A stretch of 64,000 bases of DNA from Halorubrum rubrum (GCF_024494685.1 NZ_JANHDM010000010.1:62001-126000); one strand, 5' to 3'; counted from the stretch's first letter, positions 16,107 through 25,460 are shown. Numbers and translations: made by a program. Notes: generated from the letters alone by a model not told the origin.

Positions 16107-17926
16107 TGGCCGGCGCGGACCTCGTCGAGCTCGCGAAGCGTCGCGGGTTCTTTTTCGGCGCGAACGGCGCGTACGGCGGCACCGCGGGATTCTACACGTT
16201 CGGCCCGCAGGGCGCGGCGCTCAAACGCAACCTCGAGGACGCCTGGCGCGACCGGTTCACGCTCCGGGAGGGGAACCGCGAGATCGAGGCTCCGACCGTG
16301 ATGCCCGAGGCGGTCTTCGAGGCGTCGGGCCACCTCGAGGGGTTCGACGACATGCTCGTCGAGTGCGGCGAGTGCGGCGAGTCCCACCGCGCGGACCACC
16401 TCGTCGAGGACGCGACCGATATCGAGGACGCCGAGGCCCTGTCGGGCGAGGAGGTGGAGGGTCTGATCCGCGATCACGACGTCGCCTGCCCCTCCTGTGG
16501 CTCGCCGCTCGCGGGGCGCGACGTCGAGGACTTCAACCTCATGTTCGCGACCGCGATCGGGCCGGGCGACGGCCAGCCCGGCTACCTCCGCCCGGAGACC
16601 GCCCAGGGGATCTTCGTCGAGTTCCCCCGGCTGAAGGAGTACGCCCGCGGCAGCCTCCCCTTCGGGATCACCCAGATCGGCCCCGCCTACCGCAACGAGA
16701 TCTCGCCTCGGGGCGGCCTCCTGCGTCTGCGGGAGTTCACGCAGGCGGAGCTGGAGCAGTTCATCGATCCCGAGGCGGACGAGCCCCCCCTCGAACGGGT
16801 CGCGGACGTCGAGGTTCGGCTGTACCCCGCCGCGGAACAGGAGACGGCCGACGACGACTACCTCGACACCACGGTCGGCGAGGCCGTTTCGGAGGGAACC
16901 ATCGGATCGCCGTGGGTCGGCTACTATCTCGGGGTCGCCCAGGAGTGGTACGAGCGGGTCGGCGTCGACATGGACCGGTTCCGCTTCCGGCAACACCTCG
17001 CGGGCGAGCGCGCCCACTACGCCGCCGACTGCTGGGACGCTGAGAGCGAGGTCGACGGCGACTGGATCGAGATCGCCGGCTTCGCCTACCGCGGCGACTA
17101 CGACCTCTCGAAACACGACGAGTACGGCGACGACTCCTTCACCGTCTTCAAACGCTACGACGAGCCGAGAACGGTCGAGCGCGCGACCGTCGACCCCGAC
17201 ATGTCGGTGCTGGGTCCCGAGTTCGGCGGCGACGCCGCCGCGGTCGCGGAGGCGCTCGAGACGCTCGCCGGCCGCGATCCCGACGCCTTCGGGGGCGACA
17301 CCGTGACCGTCGAGATCGGCGACGGTGGCGAGGACGGTAGCGGCGGCGGGACCCGCGAGGTCGAGGTCGACGCGGACGTGGCGAACTTCTCGGTCGAGGA
17401 GGTCACCGAGAACGGCGAACACGTCACGCCGCACGTCGTCGAGCCCTCCTTCGGCGTCGGTCGGACGGTCCAGACGCTTCTAGCGCACGCCTACGAGACC
17501 GACGAGGTCGACGGCGAGGAGCGGACGTACCTCTCTCTGGTCCCCGAGATCGCCCCGCGGGACGCCGCCGTCTTCCCGCTCGTGACGAACGACGACCGGC
17601 TCACCGCCCTCGCCGACCGCGTCGCCGCCGACCTCCGTGCGGCGGGGCTCGCGGTCGCGTACGACGACTCCGGCTCGATCGGACGGCGATACCGCCGACA
17701 GGACGAGGTCGGTACCCCGTTCTGTGTCACCGTCGACCGCGACGGCGTCGAGGGTGACGGTCCGGAGACCGTTACGGTCCGCGAGCGCGACTCGGCGGCC
17801 CAGATCCGGGTTCCGGTCGGGGATCTGGCCGACGAGCTGGCGGCGCTCCGGTCCGGCGGGGCGTTCGCGGATCTCCTCGACCGGTACGAGGCCGTCGAGA
17901 CGGCCGTCGAGACGACAGAGAACTGA
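16106..17926 (+). CDS. glyS: Glycyl-tRNA synthetase (class II, alpha2 type)
   Basis: A 606-residue enzyme charging tRNA-Gly. N-terminal RRGFFFGANGAYGGTAGF is the family start. Zinc-binding Cys pairs are CGECG (near 92) and CPSCG (near 130). Class II motif 2 is GPAYRNEISPRGGLLR, followed by REFTQAELEQF; motif 3 is EPSFGVGRT near 455. The anticodon-binding domain fills the C-terminus (VFPLVTNDDRL, then YDDSGSIGRRYRRQDEVG). ATG 16106 overlaps the CBS gene stop. An acidic insert with GDGGEDGSGGG sits near 408-418. Confidence 0.97.
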   Translation: MAGADLVELAKRRGFFFGANGAYGGTAGFYTFGPQGAALKRNLEDAWRDRFTLREGNREIEAPTVMPEAVFEASGHLEGFDDMLVECGECGESHRADHLVEDATDIEDAEALSGEEVEGLIRDHDVACPSCGSPLAGRDVEDFNLMFATAIGPGDGQPGYLRPETAQGIFVEFPRLKEYARGSLPFGITQIGPAYRNEISPRGGLLRLREFTQAELEQFIDPEADEPPLERVADVEVRLYPAAEQETADDDYLDTTVGEAVSEGTIGSPWVGYYLGVAQEWYERVGVDMDRFRFRQHLAGERAHYAADCWDAESEVDGDWIEIAGFAYRGDYDLSKHDEYGDDSFTVFKRYDEPRTVERATVDPDMSVLGPEFGGDAAAVAEALETLAGRDPDAFGGDTVTVEIGDGGEDGSGGGTREVEVDADVANFSVEEVTENGEHVTPHVVEPSFGVGRTVQTLLAHAYETDEVDGEERTYLSLVPEIAPRDAAVFPLVTNDDRLTALADRVAADLRAAGLAVAYDDSGSIGRRYRRQDEVGTPFCVTVDRDGVEGDGPETVTVRERDSAAQIRVPVGDLADELAALRSGGAFADLLDRYEAVETAVETTEN

Positions 17927-17928
17927 CC

Positions 17929-18561
17929 GTGACGCTCCCGGCGGCGGCGTGGCGCGATCGCGTGGAGTTCGAGCGGCGGCTGGTCCACGCGAGCGGCACC
18001 CTCTACCCCGTCCCCTACCTGCTCGGGTGGATCTCGTGGACGGAGACCGCCGCGCTGCTCGTCGCCAGCGTCGTCGTCGTCGCGATCCTGGAGTTCCTCC
18101 GGATCGTCGTCGGACTCGACCACGCGGTGTACCGCGCGTTGACCCGCGAGTACGAGGCGGAGGCGGTCGGCGGCTACGCGCTCTACCAGGTCAGCACCGC
18201 CGCGGTCGCGCTCGTCGCGACCACGCCGGTCGCGACGCCGACGCTCGCGGTTCCGACGATGTGGATGCTCTCCGTCGGCGACCCGATAAGCGGCGCGCTC
18301 GGCGAGAACGGCCCGCGGGAGCCGAAGCGTCCCCTCGTGTGGGCCGTGATGTTCGCCGTCTGTCTCGCGGTGACGCTCCCGTTCACGGTGCCCGCGTTCG
18401 GCCCGACGGTCGGGGTCGCCGTCGCCGTCGCGGGCGCGGTGCCCGCCACGGTCGCCGACGGCATCCCGCCGATCGTCTACGGGGTCGTCCTCGACGACAA
18501 CCTCACGATCCCGCCCGCCGCGCTCGCCGGGATGGCGGTCGCCGCGGCGGTACTGGGCTGA
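17929..18561 (+). CDS. Dolichol kinase/phosphatidate cytidylyltransferase-like membrane protein
   Basis: A 210-residue multi-span protein, probably starting at GTG 17929, two bases after the glyS stop. About six hydrophobic segments are visible. The N-terminal FERRLVHASGTLYPVPY resembles the ExxRKxxH motif of polyprenol kinases. Further motifs are MLSVGDPISGALGE near 112 and the C-terminal VADGIPP then LDDNLTIPPAA, which match the CDP/CTP-dependent lipid kinase fold. A role in dolichol-phosphate or archaeal lipid synthesis is inferred. It is likely in the CBS-glyS operon. Confidence 0.75.
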   Translation: MTLPAAAWRDRVEFERRLVHASGTLYPVPYLLGWISWTETAALLVASVVVVAILEFLRIVVGLDHAVYRALTREYEAEAVGGYALYQVSTAAVALVATTPVATPTLAVPTMWMLSVGDPISGALGENGPREPKRPLVWAVMFAVCLAVTLPFTVPAFGPTVGVAVAVAGAVPATVADGIPPIVYGVVLDDNLTIPPAALAGMAVAAAVLG

Positions 18562-18657
18562 TCGGGGTCGGTCCGCTCCGACGGCTCGCTTCGTCCTTCC
18601 CCTCCCGTGTACGGGGGTAGATTCAATGACTCCGCCCGTGTTGGGCGAGTCACCACG

Positions 18658-20076
18658 ATGACCGCGAAGACGGTGTACGAGACGGTCGAATCGGAGCGGG
18701 AGCTGCTGTACGACCTCGCCGAGCGGCTCTGGGAGACCCCCGAGCTGGGCCTCCACGAACACGAGTCGGCGGAGGCGCTCGCGACGACGCTGCGCGAGGA
18801 GGGGTTCGACGTGGAGACGGGTATCGCCGGGATGCCGACCGCGTTCGTCGCGACCTACGGCGAGGGCGACCCGACGATCGGAATCTTAGGCGAGTACGAC
18901 GCGCTCCCCGGACTCTCACAGGAGGTGAAAGCCGAACGCTCGCCGGTGGAGCGGGGCGGGCCGGGTCACGGCTGCGGCCACAACCTCTTCGGGACCGCGA
19001 CGCTCGGAGCCGCGGTCGCGGTGAAGCGAGCGATCGAGGACGGAGAGCTCGAGGGGACGATCCGCTACTACGGCTGTCCGGCCGAGGAGACGCTCGTCGG
19101 GAAGACGTACATGGCCCGCGCGGGCGTCTTCGACGACCTCGACGCCGCGTTGACCTGGCATCCCGGCGACCTGAACACGCCGCGGGTCGGGAGTTCGAAC
19201 GCGCTCAACTCGCTCCTCTTCGAGTTCGAGGGCGAGGCCGCCCATGCGGGTGGTTCACCCGAATCCGGGCGGAGCGCGCTCGACGCAGTCGAACTCACCA
19301 ACGTCGGCGTCGAGTTCATGCGCGAGCACGTCTCCGACGACGCCCGGCTCCACTACTCGATCCCGGACGGCGGCGACGCCCCGAACGTCGTGCCCGCCGA
19401 GGCGTCGGTGTGGTACTTCGTTCGCGCGCCGAGCCGCGAGGAGGTCGAGCGCAACACCGACTGGCTGCGCGACATCGCGCGGGGCGCGGCGACGATGACC
19501 CAGACGACGGTCTCGGAGCGGTTCCTCTCCGGCTGTCACGACTACATCGCCAACGGCTCGGTCACGGACGCCATCTGGGAGAACATGCAGGAAGTGGGAC
19601 CGATCGAGTACGACGAGGCCGACCGCGAGTTCGCCCGCGAGCTGCTCGAGACGGTCTCCGAGAGCAATCGGGCGTCCCGGCTCGAGGAGCTTCCCAAGGA
19701 CCTCCGCGAGACGGTCGAGCCGCACGCGCTGTACCCGGATCCGGTTCCGCCGTTCAACGAGGACGTGACCTCCGGGGGGTCGACCGAGGTCGGCGACGTG
19801 AGCTACATCGCGCCCACCGGGCAGTTCAACGCGGCGACCTGGCCGGTCGGCGCGCCGGGGCACTCGTGGCAGGTCGTCGCCGCCAACGGCGACTTCGGGA
19901 GGAAGGGGATGCTGTTCGCCGCGAAGGTGCTGGCCGGGACGGCCCACGACCTCATGACCGACCCGGAGACGCTGGCGGCCGCACGCGAGGAGTTCGAGGC
20001 GGCGACCGGCGGCGAGCCGTACGAGACGCCGCTGCCGCCGGAGGCGGAGCCGCCGTTCGACATGACCGCCGAGTGA
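18658..20076 (+). CDS. M20-family amidohydrolase (p-aminobenzoyl-glutamate hydrolase subunit B-like)
   Basis: A 472-residue metal-dependent amidohydrolase from ATG 18658; an in-frame extension to 18607 is less likely. Motifs: WETPELGLHEHESAEAL near 24-40, ILGEYDALPG near 78, GGPGHGCGHNLFGTA (metal ligands) near 104, PAEETLVGKTYMA near 140, and the dimerisation insert FEGEAAHAGGSPESGRSAL near 188-206. Length and motif set resemble AbgB, which cleaves folate catabolites, but substrate specificity in the family varies. No signal peptide. Confidence 0.88.
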   Translation: MTAKTVYETVESERELLYDLAERLWETPELGLHEHESAEALATTLREEGFDVETGIAGMPTAFVATYGEGDPTIGILGEYDALPGLSQEVKAERSPVERGGPGHGCGHNLFGTATLGAAVAVKRAIEDGELEGTIRYYGCPAEETLVGKTYMARAGVFDDLDAALTWHPGDLNTPRVGSSNALNSLLFEFEGEAAHAGGSPESGRSALDAVELTNVGVEFMREHVSDDARLHYSIPDGGDAPNVVPAEASVWYFVRAPSREEVERNTDWLRDIARGAATMTQTTVSERFLSGCHDYIANGSVTDAIWENMQEVGPIEYDEADREFARELLETVSESNRASRLEELPKDLRETVEPHALYPDPVPPFNEDVTSGGSTEVGDVSYIAPTGQFNAATWPVGAPGHSWQVVAANGDFGRKGMLFAAKVLAGTAHDLMTDPETLAAAREEFEAATGGEPYETPLPPEAEPPFDMTAE

Positions 20077-20111
20077 GGCCCCAGTGGAGTCCGACCGAGG
20101 CGGCCCCGCGA

Positions 20112-21353
20112 TCACTCGCCGGGCTTCGGACCCTCCCCGGTCGACGTCCCCCCGCCGAGCCACGAGACGGCCGCCCGCTCGAACGGCTCCGAGTGGCCCA
20201 TCAGCGTGGTTCCGAGTATCGCCATCACGAGGACGTAGCCGACGGCGAAGGCGTTGAGCGTCGCGGCCACCGCCGGGTCGAACGTGCCGGCCGTGGCCCC
20301 GCTGGCGGCGACCGTCGCGATGATGAGCGAGAACTCCCCGCGGGTGGTCATCCCGAGGCCGACCCGCGTCGACCGGCGGACGTCGAGGTCGAACGCGCGC
20401 CCGGCGAAGTAGCCCGTGACGAGCTTCGTCGGCGCCGTCACGACCACCGCGAGCGCGACGAGCGCGGCGACGCCCCCGAACAGCGCCGGGTCGGTGACGA
20501 GCCCGATCCAGAAGAAGAAGACCCCGGCGAAGGTGTCGCGGACGGGCTCCAACAGCGTCTCGACCTCGTGGACGTAGTCCGTCGCGGAGAAGGCCATCCC
20601 GATGAAGAAGGCGGCGACCGCTTCGCTGACGCCGAGCGTGAGCGCCGCGCCCGCGACCAACACGACGGCCGCGATCGATCGGAGTGCGACGAACTCCTTG
20701 TTGTCGGTCGCCACCAGCCGGTCGAACGCCGGTGTCCCGAACCGGACGAGCCCCAACAGCACGGCGATGAACCCGATCGCGATCCCGACGTCCGTCGCCG
20801 CCGCGGCGACGTCGCCGCCGCCGAGCACCAGCGCGGACGCGACCGCGAGGTAGACGGCGATGAACAGGTCCTCGTACACCAGGGTGCCGAGGAGCGGCTC
20901 CGCCTCGTCGTTGGCGATCCAGCCGAGGTCGATGAGCGACTTCGTGATCACCGCCGACGAGGAGATGTAGACGATCCCCGCGAGCAGGAACGCCGGCAGG
21001 AACGCGCCGAAGACGAGCCAGCCGAGGACGAGTCCCACGCCGAAGTTCGCGAGGTCGATCGTCCCGGCCGTGCCGATCTCCGAGCGTCGAGCGAGCAGGC
21101 GGTCGAGGTTGAACTCCAGCCCCAGAAAGAAGAGGAGGAAGACGATCCCGAGCTCCGCGCCGAGCGCGATGAACTCCGTCTCCGGGACGTAGACGGTGCC
21201 GAAGCCGGGGAGGGCGAACCGGCCGAGGACGTGCTCGCCGAGCGCCATCCCGACGACGATGTAGAAGGGGATCACCGACTGGCCGAGGCGGTTCGCGGCC
21301 GCGCCGGCGACCGCGATCGCGGCGAACATGACGCCGACGTCGAGCAGCGCCAC
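20112..21353 (-). CDS. Cation:proton antiporter, CPA2/Kef-type membrane subunit
   Basis: A 413-residue integral membrane protein with about 12 hydrophobic segments. Typical CPA2 features are VIPFYIVVGMALGEHVLG near 27-44, LFFLGLEFNLDRLL near 73-86, ISSSAVITKSLIDLG near 130 (substrate region), LVYEDLFIAVYLAV near 158, and GLGMTTRGEFSLIIA near 333. It likely exchanges K+ or Na+ for H+. The gene upstream on the same strand encodes its probable cytoplasmic regulator, so the two form an operon. Confidence 0.93.
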   Translation of the reverse strand: MALLDVGVMFAAIAVAGAAANRLGQSVIPFYIVVGMALGEHVLGRFALPGFGTVYVPETEFIALGAELGIVFLLFFLGLEFNLDRLLARRSEIGTAGTIDLANFGVGLVLGWLVFGAFLPAFLLAGIVYISSSAVITKSLIDLGWIANDEAEPLLGTLVYEDLFIAVYLAVASALVLGGGDVAAAATDVGIAIGFIAVLLGLVRFGTPAFDRLVATDNKEFVALRSIAAVVLVAGAALTLGVSEAVAAFFIGMAFSATDYVHEVETLLEPVRDTFAGVFFFWIGLVTDPALFGGVAALVALAVVVTAPTKLVTGYFAGRAFDLDVRRSTRVGLGMTTRGEFSLIIATVAASGATAGTFDPAVAATLNAFAVGYVLVMAILGTTLMGHSEPFERAAVSWLGGGTSTGEGPKPGE

Positions 21354-21420
21354 TACCGGCCACCTCCGCCGGCGTGCGCGCGACGGCCGCCGGCGTGCGT
21401 CTGACGGTGGGTCGCGTCCG

Positions 21421-21900
21421 TCATCCCGTCAGGAGCTCCTCGAAGGCCTCGCAGTCCTCGCGGGTGCCGACCCCGATCACGGTGTCGCCCTCCCGGAGGA
21501 CCGTGCCGGCGTCGGGGCTGTCGATGACCTCGTCGCCGCGCTGGATGGCGACGACCGCGAGCCCGGTCCGGTTGCCGATGTCGGCGCTCTCCAGCGTCTC
21601 GCCGACGAGCGGGGAGCCCGGCGGGAGCTCGTACCACTCCAGAAGGATGCCGCCCGGCAGGGTGGTCTCCTGGGTCGCCGGCTCGATCGGCTGGAAGTGC
21701 GCGCCCTCGATGATCGACCCGATGGTGCGGGCCAGGTCGTCGCCGAACTCGAACGCCTTCTCGCTGTCGGCGCTCGGCTCCGGACGGTAGAAGAGCTCCC
21801 GTTTGCCCGTGTTGTGGATGACGACGATCATCTCGCCGTCGTCGAGTTCGATCTCGAACTTCTTTCCGACCCCCGGAAGGTCGGATTCGGTGATCGTCAT
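21421..21900 (-). CDS. Antiporter regulatory subunit with TrkA-C domain (KhtT-like)
   Basis: A 159-residue soluble protein from ATG 21900 (MTITESDLPGVGKKFEIEL). Residues 1-70 resemble the N-terminal domain of KhtT-type subunits (DDGEMIVVIHNTGKRELFY). Residues 78-158 form a TrkA-C/RCK-C fold (PGSPLVGETLESADIGNRT, AVVAIQRGDEVI, REGDTVIGVGTREDCEAF). In two-component CPA2 systems this subunit gates the antiporter by binding a ligand. It ends 67 bp before the antiporter gene starts on the same strand. Confidence 0.9.
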   Translation of the reverse strand: MTITESDLPGVGKKFEIELDDGEMIVVIHNTGKRELFYRPEPSADSEKAFEFGDDLARTIGSIIEGAHFQPIEPATQETTLPGGILLEWYELPPGSPLVGETLESADIGNRTGLAVVAIQRGDEVIDSPDAGTVLREGDTVIGVGTREDCEAFEELLTG

Positions 21901-22054
21901 ACGGAACGTACGATCCGCCCCGGTAATAGTCCTGTATACCGCGTCGGGGTCGGGAGCGGGACGCCCTCGTGGGCGGCGGGAACGGAACGCTCCGTCCGAC
22001 GGGCGTCTGCCGGCGGCACCAAACGCTAAGTAGACCGGGTTCGAGGAGACACCC

Positions 22055-22351
22055 ATGTGGCGCTCCCCGAGGAGCCGGGACCGTCGGACCGTGGTCTGCA
22101 TCGCGTGTGGGGAGTCGGTGTTGCGCGAGGACGCGCGCGAGTACGACAAGGAGGGGAACCGCTGGGACCGGCGGGACAAGGAGTTCGAGCACCTCTGTGT
22201 CGACTGCGACGACGAGCTCTGTCACCAGCCGCGGGACGGCCTCGAGTCGCTCGTCCTCTCCATCGAGTCCGACGGCCTCTCACAGGAGGAGTTCCTCGAC
22301 CGGTACACCGACGCCGTCACCGACTCCGCGACGCGACGCGACGACGGGTGA
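22055..22351 (+). CDS. Small zinc-ribbon protein
   Basis: A 98-residue protein from ATG 22055 with two CxxC pairs, VVCIACGESVLRED (near 14-27) and HLCVDCDDELCHQP (near 46-59), a classic zinc ribbon, followed by an acidic helical tail (ESLVLSIESDGLSQEEFLDR). No further domain is recognised. It stands alone between the divergent antiporter operon and RNase R. It may bind nucleic acid or protein, which is inference from the fold only. Confidence 0.85.
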   Translation: MWRSPRSRDRRTVVCIACGESVLREDAREYDKEGNRWDRRDKEFEHLCVDCDDELCHQPRDGLESLVLSIESDGLSQEEFLDRYTDAVTDSATRRDDG

Positions 22352-22476
22352 GGCGGCGAGCGATCGAACGCGACGAGCCGGCACCGTAGCGGCGTCTCAG
22401 CTCGGCGGCGACGCGGCGCGATCCCCCGTCGATCCGCCCCGACAGGCCTTTCTAACGGACCCGCGTTGGTTCGCGT

Positions 22477-23778
22477 ATGTCAGACGACGAGCCGAAACAG
22501 GGCTCCGCCGAGGACCAGGGTCCCGTGACGGTCACCGAGGCGTTGGCCGAGCGGCTGGCCGAGAAGCGGGCGGAGCTGTTCGAGGAGTTCGGCATTCGCG
22601 ACGAGTTCCCGCCGGAGGTCCTCCGAGAGGCCGAGGCCCGAACGGAGGGCGTCGACGGGGAGATCCAAACCGAGATCGACGAGCGACGGGATCTCCGTGA
22701 TCTCACCACCTGGACGACCGACCCGGTCGACGCCCAGGACTTCGACGACGCCATCTCGATCCAGCGCGAGGCGGACGCCTACCGGCTGTGGGTCCACATC
22801 GCCGACGTGACCCACTACGTCACGCCCGACACCGCGATGTGGGAGGAGGCGGTCGAGCGCGCGAACACGGTCTACCTGCCCGACTACACGATCCACATGC
22901 TGCCGCCGGTGCTCGCCGAGACCGTCTGCTCGCTCGTCCCCGAGGAGGACCGGCTCGCTCACACGGTGGAGATGGAGATCGACGACGAGACGCTCTCGTT
23001 CGAGGACGTCGAGATCTACAAGTCCGTCATCAACTCCGACGAGCGGCTCACCTACAAACAGTGTGAGAACCGACTCGAGGACCCCTCCTTGCCCCTCGGC
23101 GAGGAGAACGCGCTCGCGTTCGAGCTCGCGGACCGGATGCACGAACAGCGCAAGGAGGACGGCTCGCTCGTCCTCAATCCGCGGCGCGACCGCGCACACA
23201 CCATCATCGAGGAGTCGATGCTGAAAGCGAACAAGGCGGTGACGCACACCCTGATGTGGGACCGCGGCGTCGAGGCGATGTATCGCGTCCACCCGCAGCC
23301 GACCCCCGACCAGTGGAGCGAGGCGCTCAAGGAGATCCAGGAGCTCGACGGCGTCTCGATCCCCGGCTCGGCGTGGGGCGACGACCCGCGGAAGGCCGTC
23401 AACGCGGCCTTAGAGGAGTCGCCCGACCGCCAGCTCAACAAGATCCAGCGGGCCGTGCTGAAGGTGATGCCGCGCGCGAAGTACATGAACGACCCCTTCG
23501 GCGGCCACCACGCGCTCAACTTCGACATCTACGGCCACTTCACCTCGCCCATCCGCCGGCTCTCCGACACCATCAACCACTGGATCGTCCACGAGAACGA
23601 CGTGCCCGAGAACCTGATCGAGCTCTGTGACCACGCAAGCGACAAACAGAAGGACGGCGAGACCGCCGAACGGCTCTACAAGCAGTTCCTTCAAGAGCAG
23701 GGGCTCGATCCCTACGCCGTGAACAACCGCGGGCTGGAGGTCGTCGAGAACGCCGAGGAGGCGAAACACACGGCCTGA
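22477..23778 (+). CDS. rnr: RNase R-like exoribonuclease, RNB domain only
   Basis: A 433-residue RNB-family 3'-5' exoribonuclease. The catalytic Asp cluster is TTDPVDAQDFDDAIS (near 85-99), followed by LWVHIADVTHYVTP, LPDYTIHMLPPVL and ETVCSLVPEEDRLAHTVEM. Later family motifs are IIEESMLKANKAV and FTSPIRRLSDTINHW. The cold-shock and S1 RNA-binding domains of bacterial RNase R are absent, as in the small haloarchaeal enzyme. Haloarchaea use RNase R for RNA decay and lack an exosome (from memory). Start ATG 22477. Confidence 0.94.
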   Translation: MSDDEPKQGSAEDQGPVTVTEALAERLAEKRAELFEEFGIRDEFPPEVLREAEARTEGVDGEIQTEIDERRDLRDLTTWTTDPVDAQDFDDAISIQREADAYRLWVHIADVTHYVTPDTAMWEEAVERANTVYLPDYTIHMLPPVLAETVCSLVPEEDRLAHTVEMEIDDETLSFEDVEIYKSVINSDERLTYKQCENRLEDPSLPLGEENALAFELADRMHEQRKEDGSLVLNPRRDRAHTIIEESMLKANKAVTHTLMWDRGVEAMYRVHPQPTPDQWSEALKEIQELDGVSIPGSAWGDDPRKAVNAALEESPDRQLNKIQRAVLKVMPRAKYMNDPFGGHHALNFDIYGHFTSPIRRLSDTINHWIVHENDVPENLIELCDHASDKQKDGETAERLYKQFLQEQGLDPYAVNNRGLEVVENAEEAKHTA

Positions 23779-23822
23779 GAGGGGAGTCCCGAAGTGGAAG
23801 AGTGAACGCGGGCGTTTCGACA

Positions 23823-23881
23823 TCCGTTCCGTTCGGGTGAACAGGCTCGAATTCCGTCCGTTCGGGCGAACAGACTCGAAT
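23823..23881. repeat. Two tandem 29-30 bp units downstream of RNase R
   Basis: Units at 23823-23852 and 23853-23881 share CCGTTCGGGYGAACAGRCTCG with three differences. Each contains the short hairpin GTTCGGGCGAAC or its GTTCGGGTGAAC variant. They lie 45 bp after the rnr stop and 18 bp before the end of repeat copy 2. They could act in 3'-end formation or just be a local duplication. Confidence 0.5.
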
Positions 23882-23898
23882 CCGTGGCCAGATCGAGC

Positions 23899-24243
23899 GT
23901 GCTAGTGGTACGAGTGTTTCGGTGGGAGATCGGATGGGCAGGACGGGATCGTTGCTGTCGCGGTGACCGCGTCCAAAGCTCCAGTCGCTCGATCGAACGA
24001 AGTGAGACGACCGACTGCGGAGCCCACCGCCAACGCCCCGGCCGCTCGGCTCACGGCACTGCCGTTCGCTAGTCGAGGGCTCCCTTCGGTCGCCCTCGCA
24101 CGGCTCGCTCCGCTCGCGGTTTCACCGCTCGCTACCGGGGTGCGAGTGAAACGAGCACCTCGCTCGCCGCGTCCCTCGTGTTCCGGTCGCGGGCCGGAGG
24201 CCCGCTTCCGGGCGCGCCACCGCAACGACGCCTCTCACGCACC
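23899..24243 (-). repeat. Structured intergenic repeat, copy 2 (diverged, opposite orientation)
   Basis: Non-coding DNA between the convergent rnr and histidine kinase genes. Read on the minus strand it follows the same order as copies 3 and 4: GGTGGCGCGCCCGGAAGCGG, a 7-bp hairpin GCGGGCC/GGCCCGC with a TCC loop, CGACCGGAACACGAGGGA, a second hairpin around GGTGC/GCACC, CAGTCG...CGACTG, GAGCTTTGGACGCGGTCACC, CAGCAACGA, and CACCGAAACACTCGTACC ending in TAGCAC. The 5' boundary is approximate. The overall length is close to the 351 bp of copies 3 and 4. Confidence 0.65.
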
Positions 24244-24293
24244 TAGTGCTCGGTCTCTCGGTCTCTCGAGCCGTTCTCAAGCGTTCGGGCGGC

Positions 24294-25460
24294 CTAGTCG
24301 TCCAACTCCTCGTGGACCGGCTCCGCGGCGTTGAGGTCGCTCACGCGGAACGCGGTCCCGTCGGCCGAGGTGTCGACAGCGAGGTCCCAGCTGTGCCCCG
24401 AGACGACCCGGAGGACGACCAACAGCCCGAGCCCGAACGACTTGACGTTCTCCGCGTCGGCGTCGGCGAGCGCGGCCTCGACCGCCGGGGGCAGTCCGGG
24501 ACCGTCGTCGGCGACGACGAACCCGTGGTCGTCGCCCGAGACGGTCACCGAGACGTCCGAGCCGCCGTGTTCGACGCTGTTGCGGAACAGGTTCTCGAGG
24601 AGTCGCTGGAGCCGCTCCGCGTCGGCGAGGACGGTCGTTCCGGGATCGACGTCGACCGACAGCGTCGCGTTCCGAGTTCGGACCGTCTCCCAGGCGTCGC
24701 GGACGAGCGCCTCCAGATCGACCTCGTCGCGTTCGCCCACGTCCGCGCCCTCCTTCGCCAGTATCAGACACTCGGCGATCATCGTCTCCATGCGGCCGAG
24801 CGCGCTCCGAACCCGCGAGAGGAACGCCGCCGTCTCGCCCGTCGTCCCCTCCTGTGCCAGCTCCGTGAACCCGATCGCGCCCGCGAGCGGGTTCCGGAGG
24901 TCGTGGGCGATTATCCCGGTGAACTCGTCGAGCCGGTCGTTCTGCGCGCGCAGCTCGGCGTAGTGTTTCCCGCGCTCGAGTTCGTGGCCGACCCAGTCGG
25001 CGAGCACCGAGACGAAGTCGCGCTCCTCGTCGGCGATCGGGTCCGCGCGGGGCTCCGGATCGGAGAAACACAGCGTCCCATACGTCTCGCCGTCGATCTC
25101 GACGGGCGCGCCGACGTAACAGCGCAGGCCGGTCGCCTCCCGCGCGCGGTCGTCGCGGTACGGGCCCTCCGCGGCGTCGGCGAACCCGATCGTCCCGCCG
25201 CCGTCGGCGACGTGGCGACACCACGTCGCGTCGAGCTCGACGACCCCGCCCTCGGCGTACGGCCCGGACTCGATGTTCGTGGCGATCACCTCGTAGCGCC
25301 CCTCGGCGGTGTACGAGAGGACGCCGTTGGCGACGCCGAGGTACCCGCGACCGACGTCGATCGCCTCCCGGATCCGTTCTTCGGGGGTCAGATTCGCGTC
25401 GCTCAACCGGACGAGGCGCTCGAACGGTCGGGAGTGGTCGGGATCGCCGGAGGGGGTCAT
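24294..25460 (-). CDS. GAF-domain sensor histidine kinase
   Basis: A 388-residue soluble kinase. Residues 25-165 form a GAF domain (GRGYLGVANGVLSYT, then YVGAPVEIDGETYGTLCF). The HisKA phospho-acceptor is H186 in FTGIIAHDLRNPLAG. The HATPase domain has the N box LLENLFRNSVEHGG and G box VADDGPGLPP, with a second G box FGLGLLVVLRVV. No membrane segment, so it senses a cytosolic signal. There is no adjacent response regulator, as is common for haloarchaeal orphan kinases. Confidence 0.92.
   Translation of the reverse strand: MTPSGDPDHSRPFERLVRLSDANLTPEERIREAIDVGRGYLGVANGVLSYTAEGRYEVIATNIESGPYAEGGVVELDATWCRHVADGGGTIGFADAAEGPYRDDRAREATGLRCYVGAPVEIDGETYGTLCFSDPEPRADPIADEERDFVSVLADWVGHELERGKHYAELRAQNDRLDEFTGIIAHDLRNPLAGAIGFTELAQEGTTGETAAFLSRVRSALGRMETMIAECLILAKEGADVGERDEVDLEALVRDAWETVRTRNATLSVDVDPGTTVLADAERLQRLLENLFRNSVEHGGSDVSVTVSGDDHGFVVADDGPGLPPAVEAALADADAENVKSFGLGLLVVLRVVSGHSWDLAVDTSADGTAFRVSDLNAAEPVHEELDD

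Noticed and set aside
23899-24243. Possible CRISPR or integron-like array because of inverted motifs near copy 2
   Set aside because: There are no regularly spaced repeats with unique spacers and no cas or integrase gene.
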